DNA of 64,000 bases from Curvularia sp. ZM96 (GCA_022457065.1 JAJGBQ010000002.1:1116001-1180000), one strand, 5' to 3'. Shown: positions 20,679-32,451, numbered from the stretch's first letter. The notes: generated by a model not told the origin, from the sequence alone. Translations and numbers: made by a program.

Positions 20679-22811
20679 TCAAGACCCCTTCCCAAAAGCC
20701 AATCTAGCCTGCCCCTTCTCCACAGCCTCCCCACCAGGCGGTCTCCCGCGCCCCCTCGAAGGTTTCGATGCACCTGCACCCTTTTTAGCACCCACAGACG
20801 GTGGGAGCGCTATCGTCCGGTCTTCCTGCCGCATTTCGCGCGAGAGATCGAGGGCAAAGTGGTAGTCTTCGTGTTCGGGCTTCTCGCTGGGCGGCAGGTG
20901 GATGTTGCATCGAGAACAGAAGAAGGTGTCGATTGTTTTTTGGCGAGAGATGGAGGAAGAAGAATTTGTGTGAGGAAGAGGGGGTTTGGGGCCGTGAGGC
21001 GGAGAGCGTGAGGCTGACTCTGGTTGGGCTGATGGTGGTGTGTTGGGCGGGTATGCATCTGTGTACGGGCTCTGTTGATTGGGAGGCGGCGTACATGGCC
21101 GCGTGGGCTCATCGTGTCCGGAAATGTCCTCGTCTTCTGGGGGGTCCATGTCGTCTTCCGACTCGTCTTTGGTGGACTCTGCATGTGCTTTCTGCAGGAC
21201 GGCTCTCGCTGCATCAAAGTCTTTTTTCTTTCCGTCCCGAGGGCCAAAGAAGTTTGCAATATTGCCTTTTGTGCGTCTTCGCTTTGCGGGTGGCTCGCTA
21301 CTACTGCTTGTTGCTCTGCCTGCCGACATCATGGCTTTTGCTTCTTCGCCTCGCACTAAAAAGCCGCCGATGCCTTTGTTGTTCGTGATGCCGTCCTCGA
21401 AACCGCCAACACTTAACGAGAGGTTAGCACAAGGCCATGCTCTTCCGTCGACGACAATCTGCGCTAGAAGATTCTTTGCCAGGTCAAACAGAACTGCTTC
21501 AGACAGTGGTTTACCCTGGGGGATCGGCGCCTGGCGACTTCGTGTCTGTGTGCCTTGCCGATGATGAAGATTGATGGTTTTGGGCCGCCGCTTGTTCTCC
21601 AGTACACCTTCTTCTACGCATCTTGAGAAAATGTCTGCCACGAAAATGCGCAGCCAGCGTACCCCTTGCTCAAAAGAGTTGATGGCAGGGCGAAAGGACT
21701 TTGCCGACAGCATGCTCTTTATCTGTATCCGTGGGTTCACCTCGCTGTTGTCCTCGCCTCTGATGATGGAATATAGCCAGCTGCCCGTGTCGTCACCCAG
21801 CTTCTTCAGTTGGTCCAACGGTTGTTCCATTAGATCTTTGACTTTGTCTGTGCCAAACGTCGAGACGACCTCATCTCCCAGCTTGCCTCCAAGCATTCGG
21901 ATTTTTGTAAACTTCATGTCTGACAGGAAATGCTTGACTGCGCGGTTTCGAATTACGGTCTGCTGGTTTGGCTTCTTGTATCCTGACCCCAACTTTGCAA
22001 GCATCTTATTTTTGGCAATGCCACCGGAGCATGTGTATCTAAGTGTATCCTTGATATTCTTTCTCACGTCACGAACAATCTCGGACGCAATTACCATGCA
22101 CACATCGTCCCAATCCGGGTCTTTATCCTCTCCATCCTCTTCGCCCGTTTCCACAAGCGCGTCGGCTGCCCAGTCCAGTACTGTTGTCGGAACCCTTGGC
22201 AGCGGCTCCGTCGGGTCGTCATACGGCGCCGGCCCTCTCAACTCAGGATATCTCTCCAAAAGTATTGTGTGTACCTGTGCGCTGAGGTCCATAAAAACTT
22301 CATCAATACTCGCTTTCTCCACACGTTGTTCGTTTTCCGGTAGGCTCCCTTTGATGCACTTCAGAATCCTGCGGCTTTCCTTGCGATATGGGTCCAAACT
22401 GACTTTATGCGTCGCCATGTCACGGAAGCTGTTCTCATGGTATGCCCAGTTCTCATCGCCCTCCTTCCATGTGGCTACGTGTTGCAGTATAAGTTCGGGG
22501 CATTGCTTCAAGGCCTCAGCCGACGTGACGTGACGGCTCAGACCGAATGCGCGGGCGGGGTAGTTGATGGCTATGAGGCCCTGCCATTGCTGCACGGCGA
22601 GGGGCTTGGAGGGATCAATTCCGAGACGAACCGTTTCGCACTGAGCATAGAAGGCGTCGAGGTCGACATGGGCAATTACGCGAAGCGGGGTCTGCGTGCT
22701 GTAGGATTTGAGTTGGTGTAGTTGTTTGTACGTGAACTTGGATTTGGGGATGCGACGTGGGGACGTAATGGAAAATTGGGACGAATGGAAATCCGGCGAG
22801 GGCGATGACAT
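20679..22811 (-). CDS. RAD30: DNA polymerase eta (translesion, Y family)
   Basis: A single exon of 710 aa. The palm catalytic residues are D50 and D52 (H-V-D-L-D-A-F-Y-A-Q) and D170-E171 (S-I-D-E-V-F-M-D-L-S). A Y-family helix-hairpin region (C-S-G-G-I-A-K-N-K-M-L-A-K-L) and a little-finger domain (through residue about 500) follow. The C-terminal region is disordered. It holds a canonical PCNA-binding box Q-K-T-I-D-T-F-F at 624-631, directly abutting a ubiquitin-binding zinc finger C632-x2-C635-x11-H647-x3-H651. A second weaker box (K-G-N-I-A-N-F-F) lies upstream. The enzyme copies across UV cyclobutane dimers, recruited by ubiquitinated PCNA in the nucleus. Length and domain order fit fungal Rad30. 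Confidence 0.97.
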   Translation of the reverse strand: MSSPSPDFHSSQFSITSPRRIPKSKFTYKQLHQLKSYSTQTPLRVIAHVDLDAFYAQCETVRLGIDPSKPLAVQQWQGLIAINYPARAFGLSRHVTSAEALKQCPELILQHVATWKEGDENWAYHENSFRDMATHKVSLDPYRKESRRILKCIKGSLPENEQRVEKASIDEVFMDLSAQVHTILLERYPELRGPAPYDDPTEPLPRVPTTVLDWAADALVETGEEDGEDKDPDWDDVCMVIASEIVRDVRKNIKDTLRYTCSGGIAKNKMLAKLGSGYKKPNQQTVIRNRAVKHFLSDMKFTKIRMLGGKLGDEVVSTFGTDKVKDLMEQPLDQLKKLGDDTGSWLYSIIRGEDNSEVNPRIQIKSMLSAKSFRPAINSFEQGVRWLRIFVADIFSRCVEEGVLENKRRPKTINLHHRQGTQTRSRQAPIPQGKPLSEAVLFDLAKNLLAQIVVDGRAWPCANLSLSVGGFEDGITNNKGIGGFLVRGEEAKAMMSAGRATSSSSEPPAKRRRTKGNIANFFGPRDGKKKDFDAARAVLQKAHAESTKDESEDDMDPPEDEDISGHDEPTRPCTPPPNQQSPYTDAYPPNTPPSAQPESASRSPPHGPKPPLPHTNSSSSISRQKTIDTFFCSRCNIHLPPSEKPEHEDYHFALDLSREMRQEDRTIALPPSVGAKKGAGASKPSRGRGRPPGGEAVEKGQARLAFGKGS

Positions 22812-23604
22812 TGCGTTTACGTGATGATTTCAGGGCATTTCAGGGTTCGTAGAAAGTCGTCAAGTCGTCAAAACAGGCGCTGCATCAGGAAAAGGGTGGT
22901 AGTGTTGCCGCGCGACATTTCAAGGCGCGTGTTCCCGCGGTCCCGTGCATGCGCGTCGTTCATCTGTGAGATTGCACTAACCAAATCGAGGTCCTTACAG
23001 CGTCGGATGAACGAGGGCGAGTAGACACACGTTATGGCTTACGGCTGATCATTAAACAGCAGGCTCGCAGTACAGCTTGATATCTAGGGTTGCTGAAAAA
23101 AGTTCCCAACTTTTGAGTTAACTATAGTATAGATGCGAATTGAGGCCTGCAAGAGATGCGCATCCCAGTAGGCGCATGGCCTGCCGCGGCTGGCGATCCA
23201 ACCATGGCCTTCTCCAGCTTTGATCTCAAATATCCATGTGTTAATTGGCTACCGAGCCGCCATCCCGACAAGGACGGCTGCAACGCGCAGACGTCAACAG
23301 TTTTACCGCCTCGCCACCATATTCACCACGTCTCTACCCAATCATTATTGTGCTTCTAATTTAAAAAGCAGTTCCTGGCGAGTTCATTCCAAGAGTGCGC
23401 ACATCTATACCAACATACCAAGCTTCCTTCGCTGACAGTCGTTGACGTCATGGTGAACCTCCGATCCAATAGGAGCATGCCTTGGTATTTTTCGTGATGC
23501 GTACAAGAAGGGATGGACAGGCAAACATGGTTTGGCATTTTGTGTTTGAGCTCTTACAGCAGCTGTTTTCTCTAGCCGTGGAATTGAAATAGCGAGTCTT
23601 CATC
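22812..23604. other. Divergent intergenic region, polymerase eta / caleosin
   Basis: 793 bp with no gene; it must hold both promoters. I saw no clear TATA box or repeat. Confidence 0.55.
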
Positions 23605-24610
23605 ATGATCGCAAAAATAGAAGGTAGTTCTATGGAGTCCGAGGTTCTGGATAATGGCGTACCCGTGTACGCGATACCCGAGGTACCTGTCACCACGGAG
23701 AGGAAACCATGGATTAACCTCAAGCAATCTGAACTCCCGCACCCAGGTAAGCTCTCCACACACAATTAAAATCTCCACACGCAATTTGGCTCATCACAAA
23801 ATGCATAGAGGTAGCACGGGCGAACCTTGCACCTTCGATAGACAAACCTCAAGGAAGTACAGAAGATGGTTGGGCCAAGAACCACTCTCACCAAACCGTC
23901 CTTCAACAACATTGCGACTTCTTCGACCGTGACGGTGATGGCATTATCTGGCCCCAGGACACATTCGTTGGTTTCTATCGCCTAGGCGTTGGGTTCCTCT
24001 TCTCCGCTTTCGCCGTCCTCGTCATCCACATCAACTTTTCCTATCCGACCTCTTCAGGATGGCTGCCAGACCCCTATTTTCGTCTGTTTCTGAAAAATGT
24101 TCACAGAGCGAGACATGGGAGTGACACTGGAACATTTGATGCTGAAGGACGATTTATACCATCCAAGTTTGAGGAAATCTTCACCAAATATGCCGAAGGA
24201 CGGGACTACCTTACAGTCCAGGATCTGAAGAATACATTAATGGGGCAGCGAAATATCAATGATCCCATCGGCTGGTGTGGATTTATTTTTGAGTGTGCGT
24301 ACCACCCTCTTTTAGGAGATGGAAACGACAATATACTTACCAATGACCATATTAGGGACCGCCACGTACCTCATGCTTTGGCCTGAAGACGGTCGGATGA
24401 TGAAGGTTTGTAGCTTTTCTGCAAGAAACTCTGTTTGCGGTTATTACATTTGCTAATCTTTCCAAGGAGGACATTCGTGCCGTGTACGACGGCAGCATAT
24501 TCCATCGCATCGCTGAGAAGCGTGAAAAGAAACTCCAACAGCAAGAACAGCAAGAACAGCAAAAGAAGCAAAAGAAGCAAAAGAAGCAAAAGAAGCAAAA
24601 GGCTCAATGA
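23605..24610 (+). CDS. Caleosin (lipid-droplet Ca2+-binding peroxygenase)
   Basis: Four exons, 23605-23746, 23809-24294, 24356-24405 and 24467-24610, give 273 aa. The gene lacks any long unspliced frame, so it is easily missed. It has the caleosin signature in order. H82 stands before a single EF-hand (D87-x-D89-x-D91-G-I-I-W-P). A hydrophobic segment contains the second invariant His, H121. A proline-knot-like S-Y-P-T precedes the conserved F-x-P-S-K-F-E-E-I-F-x-K-Y and W-P-E-D-G-R-M-M-K-E-D-I-R blocks. Caleosins are haem peroxygenases, with the two His as ligands, that oxygenate fatty acids on lipid droplets or membranes. The C-terminus is an unusual Q/K-rich tail of 30 or so residues built by a CAA-AAG-AAG repeat. 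Confidence 0.95.
24537..24601 (+). repeat. Coding CAG/CAAAAGAAG microsatellite in caleosin tail
   Basis: Repeated 9-bp units (CAA AAG AAG) and, before them, CAG/CAA-GAA units encode a Q-Q-E then K-K-Q run at the caleosin C-terminus. Unit number should vary between strains without breaking frame, because the unit is a multiple of three. Confidence 0.8.
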
Positions 24611-25744
24611 TTGGTTGCCCTATCTTATGCAAAATATGCAGCAAGCTACAGAAGGTAGACAGAAAATGGATTTCAGCCCATGAATCTGCATCGCTATGCG
24701 CCTTACGCGCTGTGCTGCATTATCCAGGACCATCCGTAGAAGCCCATAAGTAAAGGATTCATTTACTACTCATGTTTTCCTGACTTGAAGTATTGTTTTC
24801 CTGAGTTCAAATATTATTTTCCCAAGTCGAAGTATTATTTTCCTAAGTTAAAGTATTGTTTTCCTGAGTCAAAGTACAATTTTCCTTAAGTTGAGGTATC
24901 TAAGGCGAAACAGCGTTTCTACTAATGGACAGCTGCAGTGACAGACTTGCCTAATGAACACTAACCTGTAAACCAATTCACCCAGAGTCCCGACAAATCT
25001 GCCGAACTATCTCCCAAGACGACGCCTTAGATCATAAATACGTCCTGCAGAAGCCGCCCTCATCCACTTCTTCGGTCAAATCCGGTCAGTAATGCCGCTC
25101 GGTACAAAGTTCTGTAATACAGGGCGTATATGGATATTCGTTTCGAATGTACCGAGATGGTTAGTTTAAAAGAGCATCGCCAATGCTTTGTCCTTTTTTC
25201 TTTTCTTGCCACAGTATGGCGGATCCGCCCCATGAACAAAGTCATGTCGCTGACAGCTTTGCTTACAGCATCAGGATCCATGTGGTTACTGTTCTTGAAA
25301 CGATTCTGGGGGACGCAGATGGTCTTGAATGAGACGTATGACATTCGAGAGCCGCATGTCAGCAAAATAGGGCAAGACGAAACTGCCTGAAATTGAAATT
25401 GGCTGCTCGAACAGCCTGCCATAATCGGCTGTAGCTCACGCTTGTGTTGAGCCTACCACCTGTTGCCGGCACGTGACATGAACCAAGCGTATACGATTGG
25501 CTACGGTACAGACACCGAAGCCAATCACAGGGTCCCTCGCTCCCAAACCTATCTCATCCTGAACCCAGTATTATCTGGGTCAGGCGCATGTGTACTTCAA
25601 AGTTGCGCAGTTGGCTTTCTCTGTTGCTGCAGATACACTTCATAGGCTAGCTCCGAGCTCCTAGCTCCTAGCTCCTCAGCTGAGCTTGCCCAGCACTATT
25701 CCGCTGTCTCTCCTTCACTAACCTTCCAGTTGGGCTTTTGTCTC
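24611..25744. other. 1.1-kb intergenic region containing a 21-bp repeat array
   Basis: Apart from the 21-bp array at 24775-24899, I see no gene. A minus-strand open frame at 25060-25422 has no domain and unconvincing composition. Repeated CTAGCTCC-like units near 25650-25680 precede the Zn2Cys6 gene. Confidence 0.55.
24775..24899. repeat. 21-bp tandem repeat, six copies
   Basis: Six consecutive units start TTTTCC and follow the pattern TTTTCCTGAGTTAAAGTATTG with substitutions, at steps of exactly 21 bp from 24775. The array is AT-rich, 165 bp after the caleosin stop, and is not part of a coding frame I can support. Confidence 0.9.
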
Positions 25745-28733
25745 ATGGAGAACACACAGCGGCAGTATCCGCCTGAGCACCGCAGCTCTTCGGCCAGGCC
25801 AGATGCAAAAGTGGCTATTCCACGGCTGCAGAACACCCACTATGCTTTGCCTGCTCCAGTGCGACCTCAACGTCCACGCACCGACGTAGTGAGCAAAGCT
25901 GTGAGTTCTGAAATTGCTGACAGTTATTGGGCCGGAGCTAACAACCGATAGTGTAGCCAATGCCGCAAGCGAAGTGGGCCTCTCTCGCAGCGTCTTGCAA
26001 TATGGCTTCTTCTCGTACTTGAATAAGCTGTCTGTATAGAATCAAGTGGCAGAGCGCGCTGACGAAAACTAGAGATCAAATGTTCTGGTGATCGCCCACG
26101 TTGTATCAATTGCCAGCGTCAGGGCCAGGACCATCCATGCCACTATGAGCAGGAGCGCAAGGACCGACTCCGAGGGTGTGTTTTCCTCATGCCGCTTGCC
26201 CCTTACTTGCTGCTAACACGACAGAAAGAGCAATACAGAAGACAAAGATCCTGACCGAACTTCTGATTGAGGTCAGTAGCCAACTGGATGAGAGAGGCAA
26301 GAAGAAGGTCGAAGACACGTTGGCATCTTTTGAAGATGATGCGACTCCTCCCCTGGCCTCCACAGTACCACTTGCATCACAATCCAAGCGCCAAAGACAG
26401 GTCTCCTATTTCGACGACGACGCTATAAGTTCCCCTTCTGTAGACGCAGGAGAAGCGCATATTGCGACCTCAGCTGGTTCAGACGACGATCTGGAGTTTG
26501 CTCAAGAGGACCTCCTGCGTACCAGCGAATCGGATAGCGCGGGTTTCATGGGCCGTAACTCTCAAGCGCAATGGCTGCGTGCACTCGAGGCCAAAGTCGA
26601 AGGAGAACCTCCTCACTGGCCACTTGGTCCCAGCGCAGACACTTCCGACCAGCAGGCTGACGCACTGCACGGGCGTCAACAGAAAGCTAGTCATACACAG
26701 GGCAATCAAAATTCTGCCACAAGCTACTACTTCTACCTCGACAAGACTAATATCGACATTGAGGTTGGCGATCCGAATATTCTGCCCTCTGCTAGTACAG
26801 CCCAGAGACTGTTCGGCTACTACAAACATGCGGTGCACAGTCCATTCAAGCTCATTGACGATGAGTTTGAGCAACAGTTGCAGCAGGTCTACTTCAATGG
26901 AGCCGAAAACAAAGACGCAACAAATGTGTGCCCTAAATGGAGAGCTGGCATGAATCTTGTGTTTGCCATTGGTGCGAGGTACTCACATTTAGCCGGCTCT
27001 GAATGGCGCGCTGACGATCGTGACTACCTTGTCTACATGTGGAGAGCGATTCATCTACTGCAGTTTCATAACATGAAATCTCTAGCGCCGCACCCAGACC
27101 AGCGACTGATACAGGTGAGTAGATCAAATCACTGAACATACCCTTCTGATTGTGTCTAGGCGATTGGACTTCTCTCATTCTATTACCTCACGATCGGCCA
27201 TGTTAGCAGGTATGTTTAGAATTAGGGCGAAAACGTCCCATGTCTGTGATGTGAAAGCTTGCTAAGACGTTTTCCAGAGCCTGGTTCATGATCGGTATGG
27301 CTATCCGCCACGCGCAAGCCGCAGGGCTACACCTTCGATATGACAATCCTTCCATCCAATATGACAAGAGAAAACCAATGGCCGAGCTTTGGTGGGCGCT
27401 CAACTCTGTCGAGTGCGTTCTTACGACGATATTAGGTCGGCCTCGTGCAATTTCGGCCAAAGACTGTACAATACTCCCACCGGGAGACGTCAAAGCTGAA
27501 ACAGAGCGCAAATCGCGGAGGTCTATAGCTCCTGATATTTTTACCGCCTCTTCATCATTCAGTAGCAACTCCTTTTTTTCTTCAGGTGGGCAAAGCGCTG
27601 GGCATCAATTGGACAGCTTCTCTACGGCCTATGTTAGGCTCGATATTCTCATGGACAAAATCCTTTCCGGGCTGTACTCCCCACGAAAGTCTATACAATC
27701 TTGGAAGGGTGCACAGGGCATGATTGAATCGTTATCTGAAGAGCTTCAGACCTGGGCCTTGCGGTCCTTGCCACAGGGACCTTCTGCTGCTGTCGCTGCT
27801 ACAATGGGTCACAGTCTGGACCGCGAAAGCTTGCTGCTCTACCTGTACTACTATAATGCTAAGATATGCATTACACGACCATGCCTCTGCAAGATGGACG
27901 AGCGGACCCAAGGGCAAAGCGAAGAGTCTTCTCGTTTTATTCAGAAAACAGCTGATACTTGTATTGGCGCAGCCCTCAATATCTCTTCCCTCTTACCCGA
28001 TGTCCCCAATTCAGCTTGGTATTATGAGAACGGTCCGTGGTGGTGTGCCACACATATGAGTAAGTGCCTTCAACAGCGCCGCACAATAATGGTAGCTAAC
28101 CTATCGAATGTAGTCATGCAAGCCCTCACTGTACTTTTGATTGAACTCTCATTGAACTGTGTCCATTTGACATTTGACAAGTCTCACATAATGACCTGCG
28201 TCAACAAGCTTATCAAATGGCTTGAATCTATGAAGACTGTTGATGCAGTCAGCGAGGGTGCATACAATGTCGTCACCAAGGTCCTCAGGAAACAAAGCTC
28301 GGATGAAGCAGCCAAAAGGCAAATGCCCTATGTACATTCAGCAGAAGAACGCATGCAGCAGGAACTGGGGACAATGCAGCAAGCGCCTGGTTTGCCACAG
28401 ACATATCAGATGCCCATCCATCCACATGCTTTGCAGCACATGGACAATGCATGGCCTGGCTCCGAAGCAGCCAACGTAATGCCTTATTTCTCCCAGCCTG
28501 ATACCGCAAGCTTCTATCAGCAGAACTTCCCTAGTTCTGAATATCTTGCTGGTTCCAACGCGGGCTTGTATGAGTTTGGCCAGCCGCAGATGAGCTTATT
28601 CTATGGGAACCCGTATACAGCAGTGACGCATCAGTGGGATTGGGAGTCGATGACGGTAGATGACGGGGGCCAAAGAAACGACCCGCTGCAGTACCAGGGA
28701 CAAAATCTTGGGGGTGGGCCGCCACATTCATAG
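25745..28733 (+). CDS. Zn2Cys6 transcription factor with fungal_trans domain
   Basis: Seven exons: 25745-25900, 25952-25973, 26073-26175, 26229-27114, 27160-27209, 27278-28059 and 28114-28733, giving 872 aa. The zinc cluster is split over two introns: C53-x2-C56-R-K-R-K, then C63-S-G-D-R-P-R-C70-I-N-C73-x8-C82. It is followed by a linker helix region. Residues from about 270 on form the fungal-specific transcription factor domain, including F-G-Y-Y-K-H-A-V-H-S-P-F and A-I-G-A-R-Y-S-H-L. The C-terminus is Gln/Met/Pro-rich, typical of an activation region. It should bind CGG-containing DNA as a dimer in the nucleus; target genes are unknown. The acceptor at 26228 was chosen because the nearer AG at 26224 leads to a stop. 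Confidence 0.92.
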
Positions 28734-29066
28734 ACGCTTGCACTATATTATACGTCATGATGGGTGGAGTTTTATCATTGCTATCCGACAAAAAGGATTG
28801 TTGAGCCTAGTATCACTGGGGGCTTAACCAGTGATGATTAGATCAACAAAGATACGTTGTAGACGGTAATGGATAAATGTTCTGAATGTCGTGATAGGAA
28901 ATCTGTTTTTCCAACTAGTATGGCTTGTTATTCTCACAAGACTTATCATGTCTTTCTGCTCTTTGTATGGAATCCTTATCTGATCCAACCTCTGGAGAAA
29001 GAGGCTATCACTCTCCATCACAGCAGACACACCCTTTATCAACATCTTCCACATTCTCCCTTCTGC
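28734..29066. other. Convergent 3' intergenic region
   Basis: 333 bp between the stop codons of the Zn2Cys6 regulator and the NmrA-like gene. No gene seen; it should contain both terminators. Confidence 0.6.
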
Positions 29067-30353
29067 TCAATCTTTACAAGCCTCAATCCTAAACATCCCT
29101 TCGACAACCTGGCAATTCCTCCCATACCTCTCAACCGCATCTCTCACCATCTCCTCTGCACTCATAACCTCCACCCCAACAATCTCATTCTCCACCAACC
29201 GACTAAACTCATCCCCTTCCTCTCCCTCCTCCTCGTAGAACTGATTGCTAAGTCCCAACCCCTTAACCGCCAGCGCAATCTGCTCTCCACCAGGCTCCCC
29301 CTGTTTATACTTCTCCAGCACATCTAACGCCCTCTTCCAAATCTCCTCTACATCCACATTCTCCACTGTAAATTTCTTGTCCAACACCTGCTCAAGCGTC
29401 TGCAGCAGAACCCGCTGCGTGATGCTGGACCGCTCCCCGCGGCGCGCCACAAACGGACAAATGTGAATCGCGCGATTCATAATGGGGAGCGGGTTCCGCA
29501 GCATGTGGACTGCGGCGCGCGCGATGATGGGGAGAGGCGTCCAGTATAAAGGCGTATTTCCCGTGCCGTAGATGCGGGCGTGGGCGGAAGGGAGGTCGAA
29601 GCCAGCAGGGCCTTTCATCAGCCCTAGGTTCGTCTATCCGTTAGATGCTGGAACAAAAAAAAAGGACGTATAATTTTCGAGTTCTCCACTGGCTCTCCAG
29701 GTCTTCAACACAATGACACACTTCCCCTCTCCTTTTTTCTTCGAAGGCAAAAAGAAAAAATGAAAAATTAAGATGATAGGAAAGTAACATACACATATCC
29801 GCAAACGGCCCGCCATTCAAACTCGTCCATGCAATCTTCCCCTCCTGTCCCAACTGCTCCAACTCCCTCTTCATCTTCACCTTCGCGCCTACAAACTTCT
29901 CGGGCATCCGCGTGTACCGCTTACTCTGGATGTTGGCCACGAATTCATTGGTGAAGAGGAACTTTACGCCGGAGGCGAGAGCGGCGTCGAGGATAATGCG
30001 CAAGGTGGCGTATTGTGTTGCGCTGCCGGTGATGCAGTTGACGATGGCGTCTTGGGCGGAAAAGGTGGTTTTTAGGGAGGTGAAGGAGGTGTAGTCGGCG
30101 GTTTTGTGGATGAGAGTGGTGCTGCTGTGGGAGGGAGGGGTAGGCGGGGTGTAGGAGGAGGTTGGGCGGGTGATGAGGGTGATGGTGGTGGGAGGGGAGG
30201 AGGAGGGCTGTAGTAGTTCGTGGAGGATCGCGGTGCCGACGTTGCCTCCGGGCTATGATCCGGGTGGGAAGAGTGTTAATAAGGGAGGGCAGACGTTGAT
30301 TGTGGGATAGGAGGCTCACATACACCGAGGATGGCGATGTTTTTCAGTTCCAT
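29067..30353 (-). CDS. NmrA-like / isoflavone-reductase-like NAD(P)-binding protein
   Basis: Three exons on the minus strand, 30353-30324, 30252-29793 and 29623-29067, give 348 aa. The first exon is only ten codons and ends in the dinucleotide-binding loop, which continues as G-P-G-G-N-V-G in exon 2. This is the atypical-SDR glycine motif of NmrA and isoflavone-reductase-like proteins. A V-K-F-L-F-T-N-E-F block and G-P-F-A-D-M-W-L-M-K-G-P-A-G-F also fit the family. The second intron (29624-29792, 169 bp) uses an acceptor (CCTAG) that restores frame and joins D-M to W-L-M; nearer AGs give stops. The family includes redox sensors and reductases, and I cannot assign a substrate. It is divergent from the 2-hydroxyacid dehydrogenase. 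Confidence 0.85.
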
Positions 30354-31321
30354 TGTTGAAAGTTGAAGGTTGGTATTTTGTCTCCAAAGGTAGTTCTTGA
30401 TATGGTTCGGATTTCTGACGATTTGAGAGCAGCAGACCTACACTTTATACTACAGTCGACATAATCCTACATCTTATCCATGTTGAGATGGTAGACGATA
30501 AAGTATGGTGTATTAGTCACGTGCACACGATCTTGTAGCTGTATTTCCGCTTTGGGCCCATCTCAGAGCCAGGCGACAGTAGGCAACCTATCTTGAGTGC
30601 TGCCTTGTTGCCTAACCTCACATCAGTCATCCAGAAAGGCTATCAGAAATAGAATTCGAGTCGGCTCGGGGCTAGACCAACATCCGACGAGCTAGAAGAC
30701 ACGCTTGTCCTGATCGAGCATCGCGCACTGGCTAGCCACACAGGCTGCTCACGTGCCCTGCTCGGCATTTGAACTTGTCAGGTCGCGTGGATCAAACGCC
30801 GATTACGTTGGTTACCTTTGGAATCTGGCACCTCGTGGCCATATGAAAGGCGAAACTATCCTGAATGCACACCGAAGGTGATGGAAAGTCTGACCAAAAA
30901 TCCCACCTCGTGACTTGCCTGCTCTAATCCTGGCTGCTTGCCTGTGGCGCGGCGTGTGGAAACAGTGTGTATGACGATGGTGGGGCAGAGTGGTGTCGCG
31001 GGGTAAGAGCGCCGCCAGCCCAGTACCTGCCGCAAAAGAATCTCGACAGCGGACAGTAGTCTGATAACAGGGCCAGGATGATATTCAGACGAACAAATCA
31101 CTGCATTATATCCCAGTGTGGTGGTAGCTCGGTCCGAGATGTGCCGGTTAGAGAAGCTCCGCTGGCGGAGCAAGGCCGCGCAATAAAAAGGATCCAAATG
31201 CCGCTTTCTTGGAGGTGACATTATCCGCCCACTCGTCGCTTTCGATTCTTCATTCCTCTCTGTTCTGACTGCCCTCGATCCAATCTTGTCTTGCTGTAAT
31301 TGTCTTGCATACACATCCATC
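30354..31321. other. Divergent intergenic region, NmrA-like / 2-hydroxyacid dehydrogenase
   Basis: 968 bp with no supported gene; holds both promoters. A domain-free open frame on the minus strand at 30856-31323 overlaps the dehydrogenase start and is not believed. Confidence 0.55.
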
Positions 31322-32451
31322 ATGTCTCAACGAGCGGCGCTGCTAATTGGCAAATTGGCACACGCTCAGAAAGAGTGGCAGGAGTGTGCCCAGGTCGCAT
31401 CCAAGCTACACGAGTACCCCGATGGCAACCGCGAAGACTTCATTTCCAGATGCAAGAGCGGCGAGTTCGACGGAGTCTACGCTCTCTACCGGAGTAACGA
31501 CTCTAATCCCATTACCGGAGATTTCAACGCTGAGCTCCTGGACGTGCTGCCCAAGAGCTTAAAGTACATCTGCCACAATGGCGCTGGATACAACAACATT
31601 GACGTGGCGACATGCACAAAGAAGGGAATTTCGGTATCGAGTACGCCAATCGCCGTCAACGACGCAACTGCCGACGTCGCCATCTGGCTTATGCTCGGCG
31701 CCCTGCGCAACATTAAGCAATCCTACATGGCCGTCAACAGCGGTTAGTAGCCACTTCCTAGCTTTTTCTGGTTTTTCCGACTGACACGTGAAACTAGGAA
31801 AATGGCGCGGAAACTTCTCCCTCGGACACGACCCAAAGAACAAGACGCTTGGTATCCTGGGTATGGGCGGCATTGGCTCAGCCGTCGCCCACCGCGCGAA
31901 AGCCTTTGGCATGAAGATCCAATACCACAACCGCCGCCGGCTGCCGGCCAGCGAAGAGAACGGCGCAACATACGTGAGCTTTGAGGAGCTGCTCAAGACA
32001 TCGGACGTGCTCAGCTTAAACCTTGCGCTCAACCCTTCGACCAAGCACATTATCGGCAAGGAGCAATTCAATGCGATGAAGGACGGCGTGGTAATCGTGA
32101 ACACGGCACGCGGCGCGCTGATTGACGAAGCGGCGCTCGTGGACGCGCTCAAGAGCGGCAAGGTATGGACCGTCGGACTAGACGTGTTCGAAGAGGAGCC
32201 CAAGATCCACCCTGGACTACTAGAATGCGACAACGCGGTACTGCTGCCGCACGTTGGAACGGCGACATTCGAAACTCAGGTACGTTTTTTCTTTTCGGGT
32301 TTATGCAGGGAGGTTAGAGTTGCAGATAAGGCTAACGACATCCTAGCGTGAGATGGAGATCTTGGTGCTGGATAACCTCAAGTCGGCTATTACGAGCGAT
32401 AAGCTTCTGACGCAGGTACCGGAGCAGAAGACAGAGAAGGCGAATATGTAG
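31322..32451 (+). CDS. D-isomer-specific 2-hydroxyacid dehydrogenase (glyoxylate/hydroxypyruvate reductase type)
   Basis: Three exons, 31322-31742, 31798-32279 and 32347-32451, give 335 aa, the usual length. The Rossmann loop is L-G-I-L-G-M-G-G-I-G-S-A. The catalytic set is present: Arg in N-T-A-R-G-A-L-I-D, Glu in F-E-E-E-P, and His in L-L-P-H-V-G-T-A-T. The enzyme reduces glyoxylate, hydroxypyruvate or a related 2-keto acid with NAD(P)H. N-R-R-R-L just after the second strand of the cofactor fold, where an acidic residue would select NAD, favours NADPH. No targeting signal is clear, so it is probably cytosolic. The exact substrate is inferred from family resemblance only. Confidence 0.94.

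Noticed and set aside
21571..22533. Long plus-strand open frame opposite polymerase eta
   Set aside because: Ser/Phe/Leu-rich antisense shadow of a confidently identified gene; no domain and no start context.
25060..25422. 120-codon minus-strand frame
   Set aside because: No domain, biased composition and no promoter or splice support.
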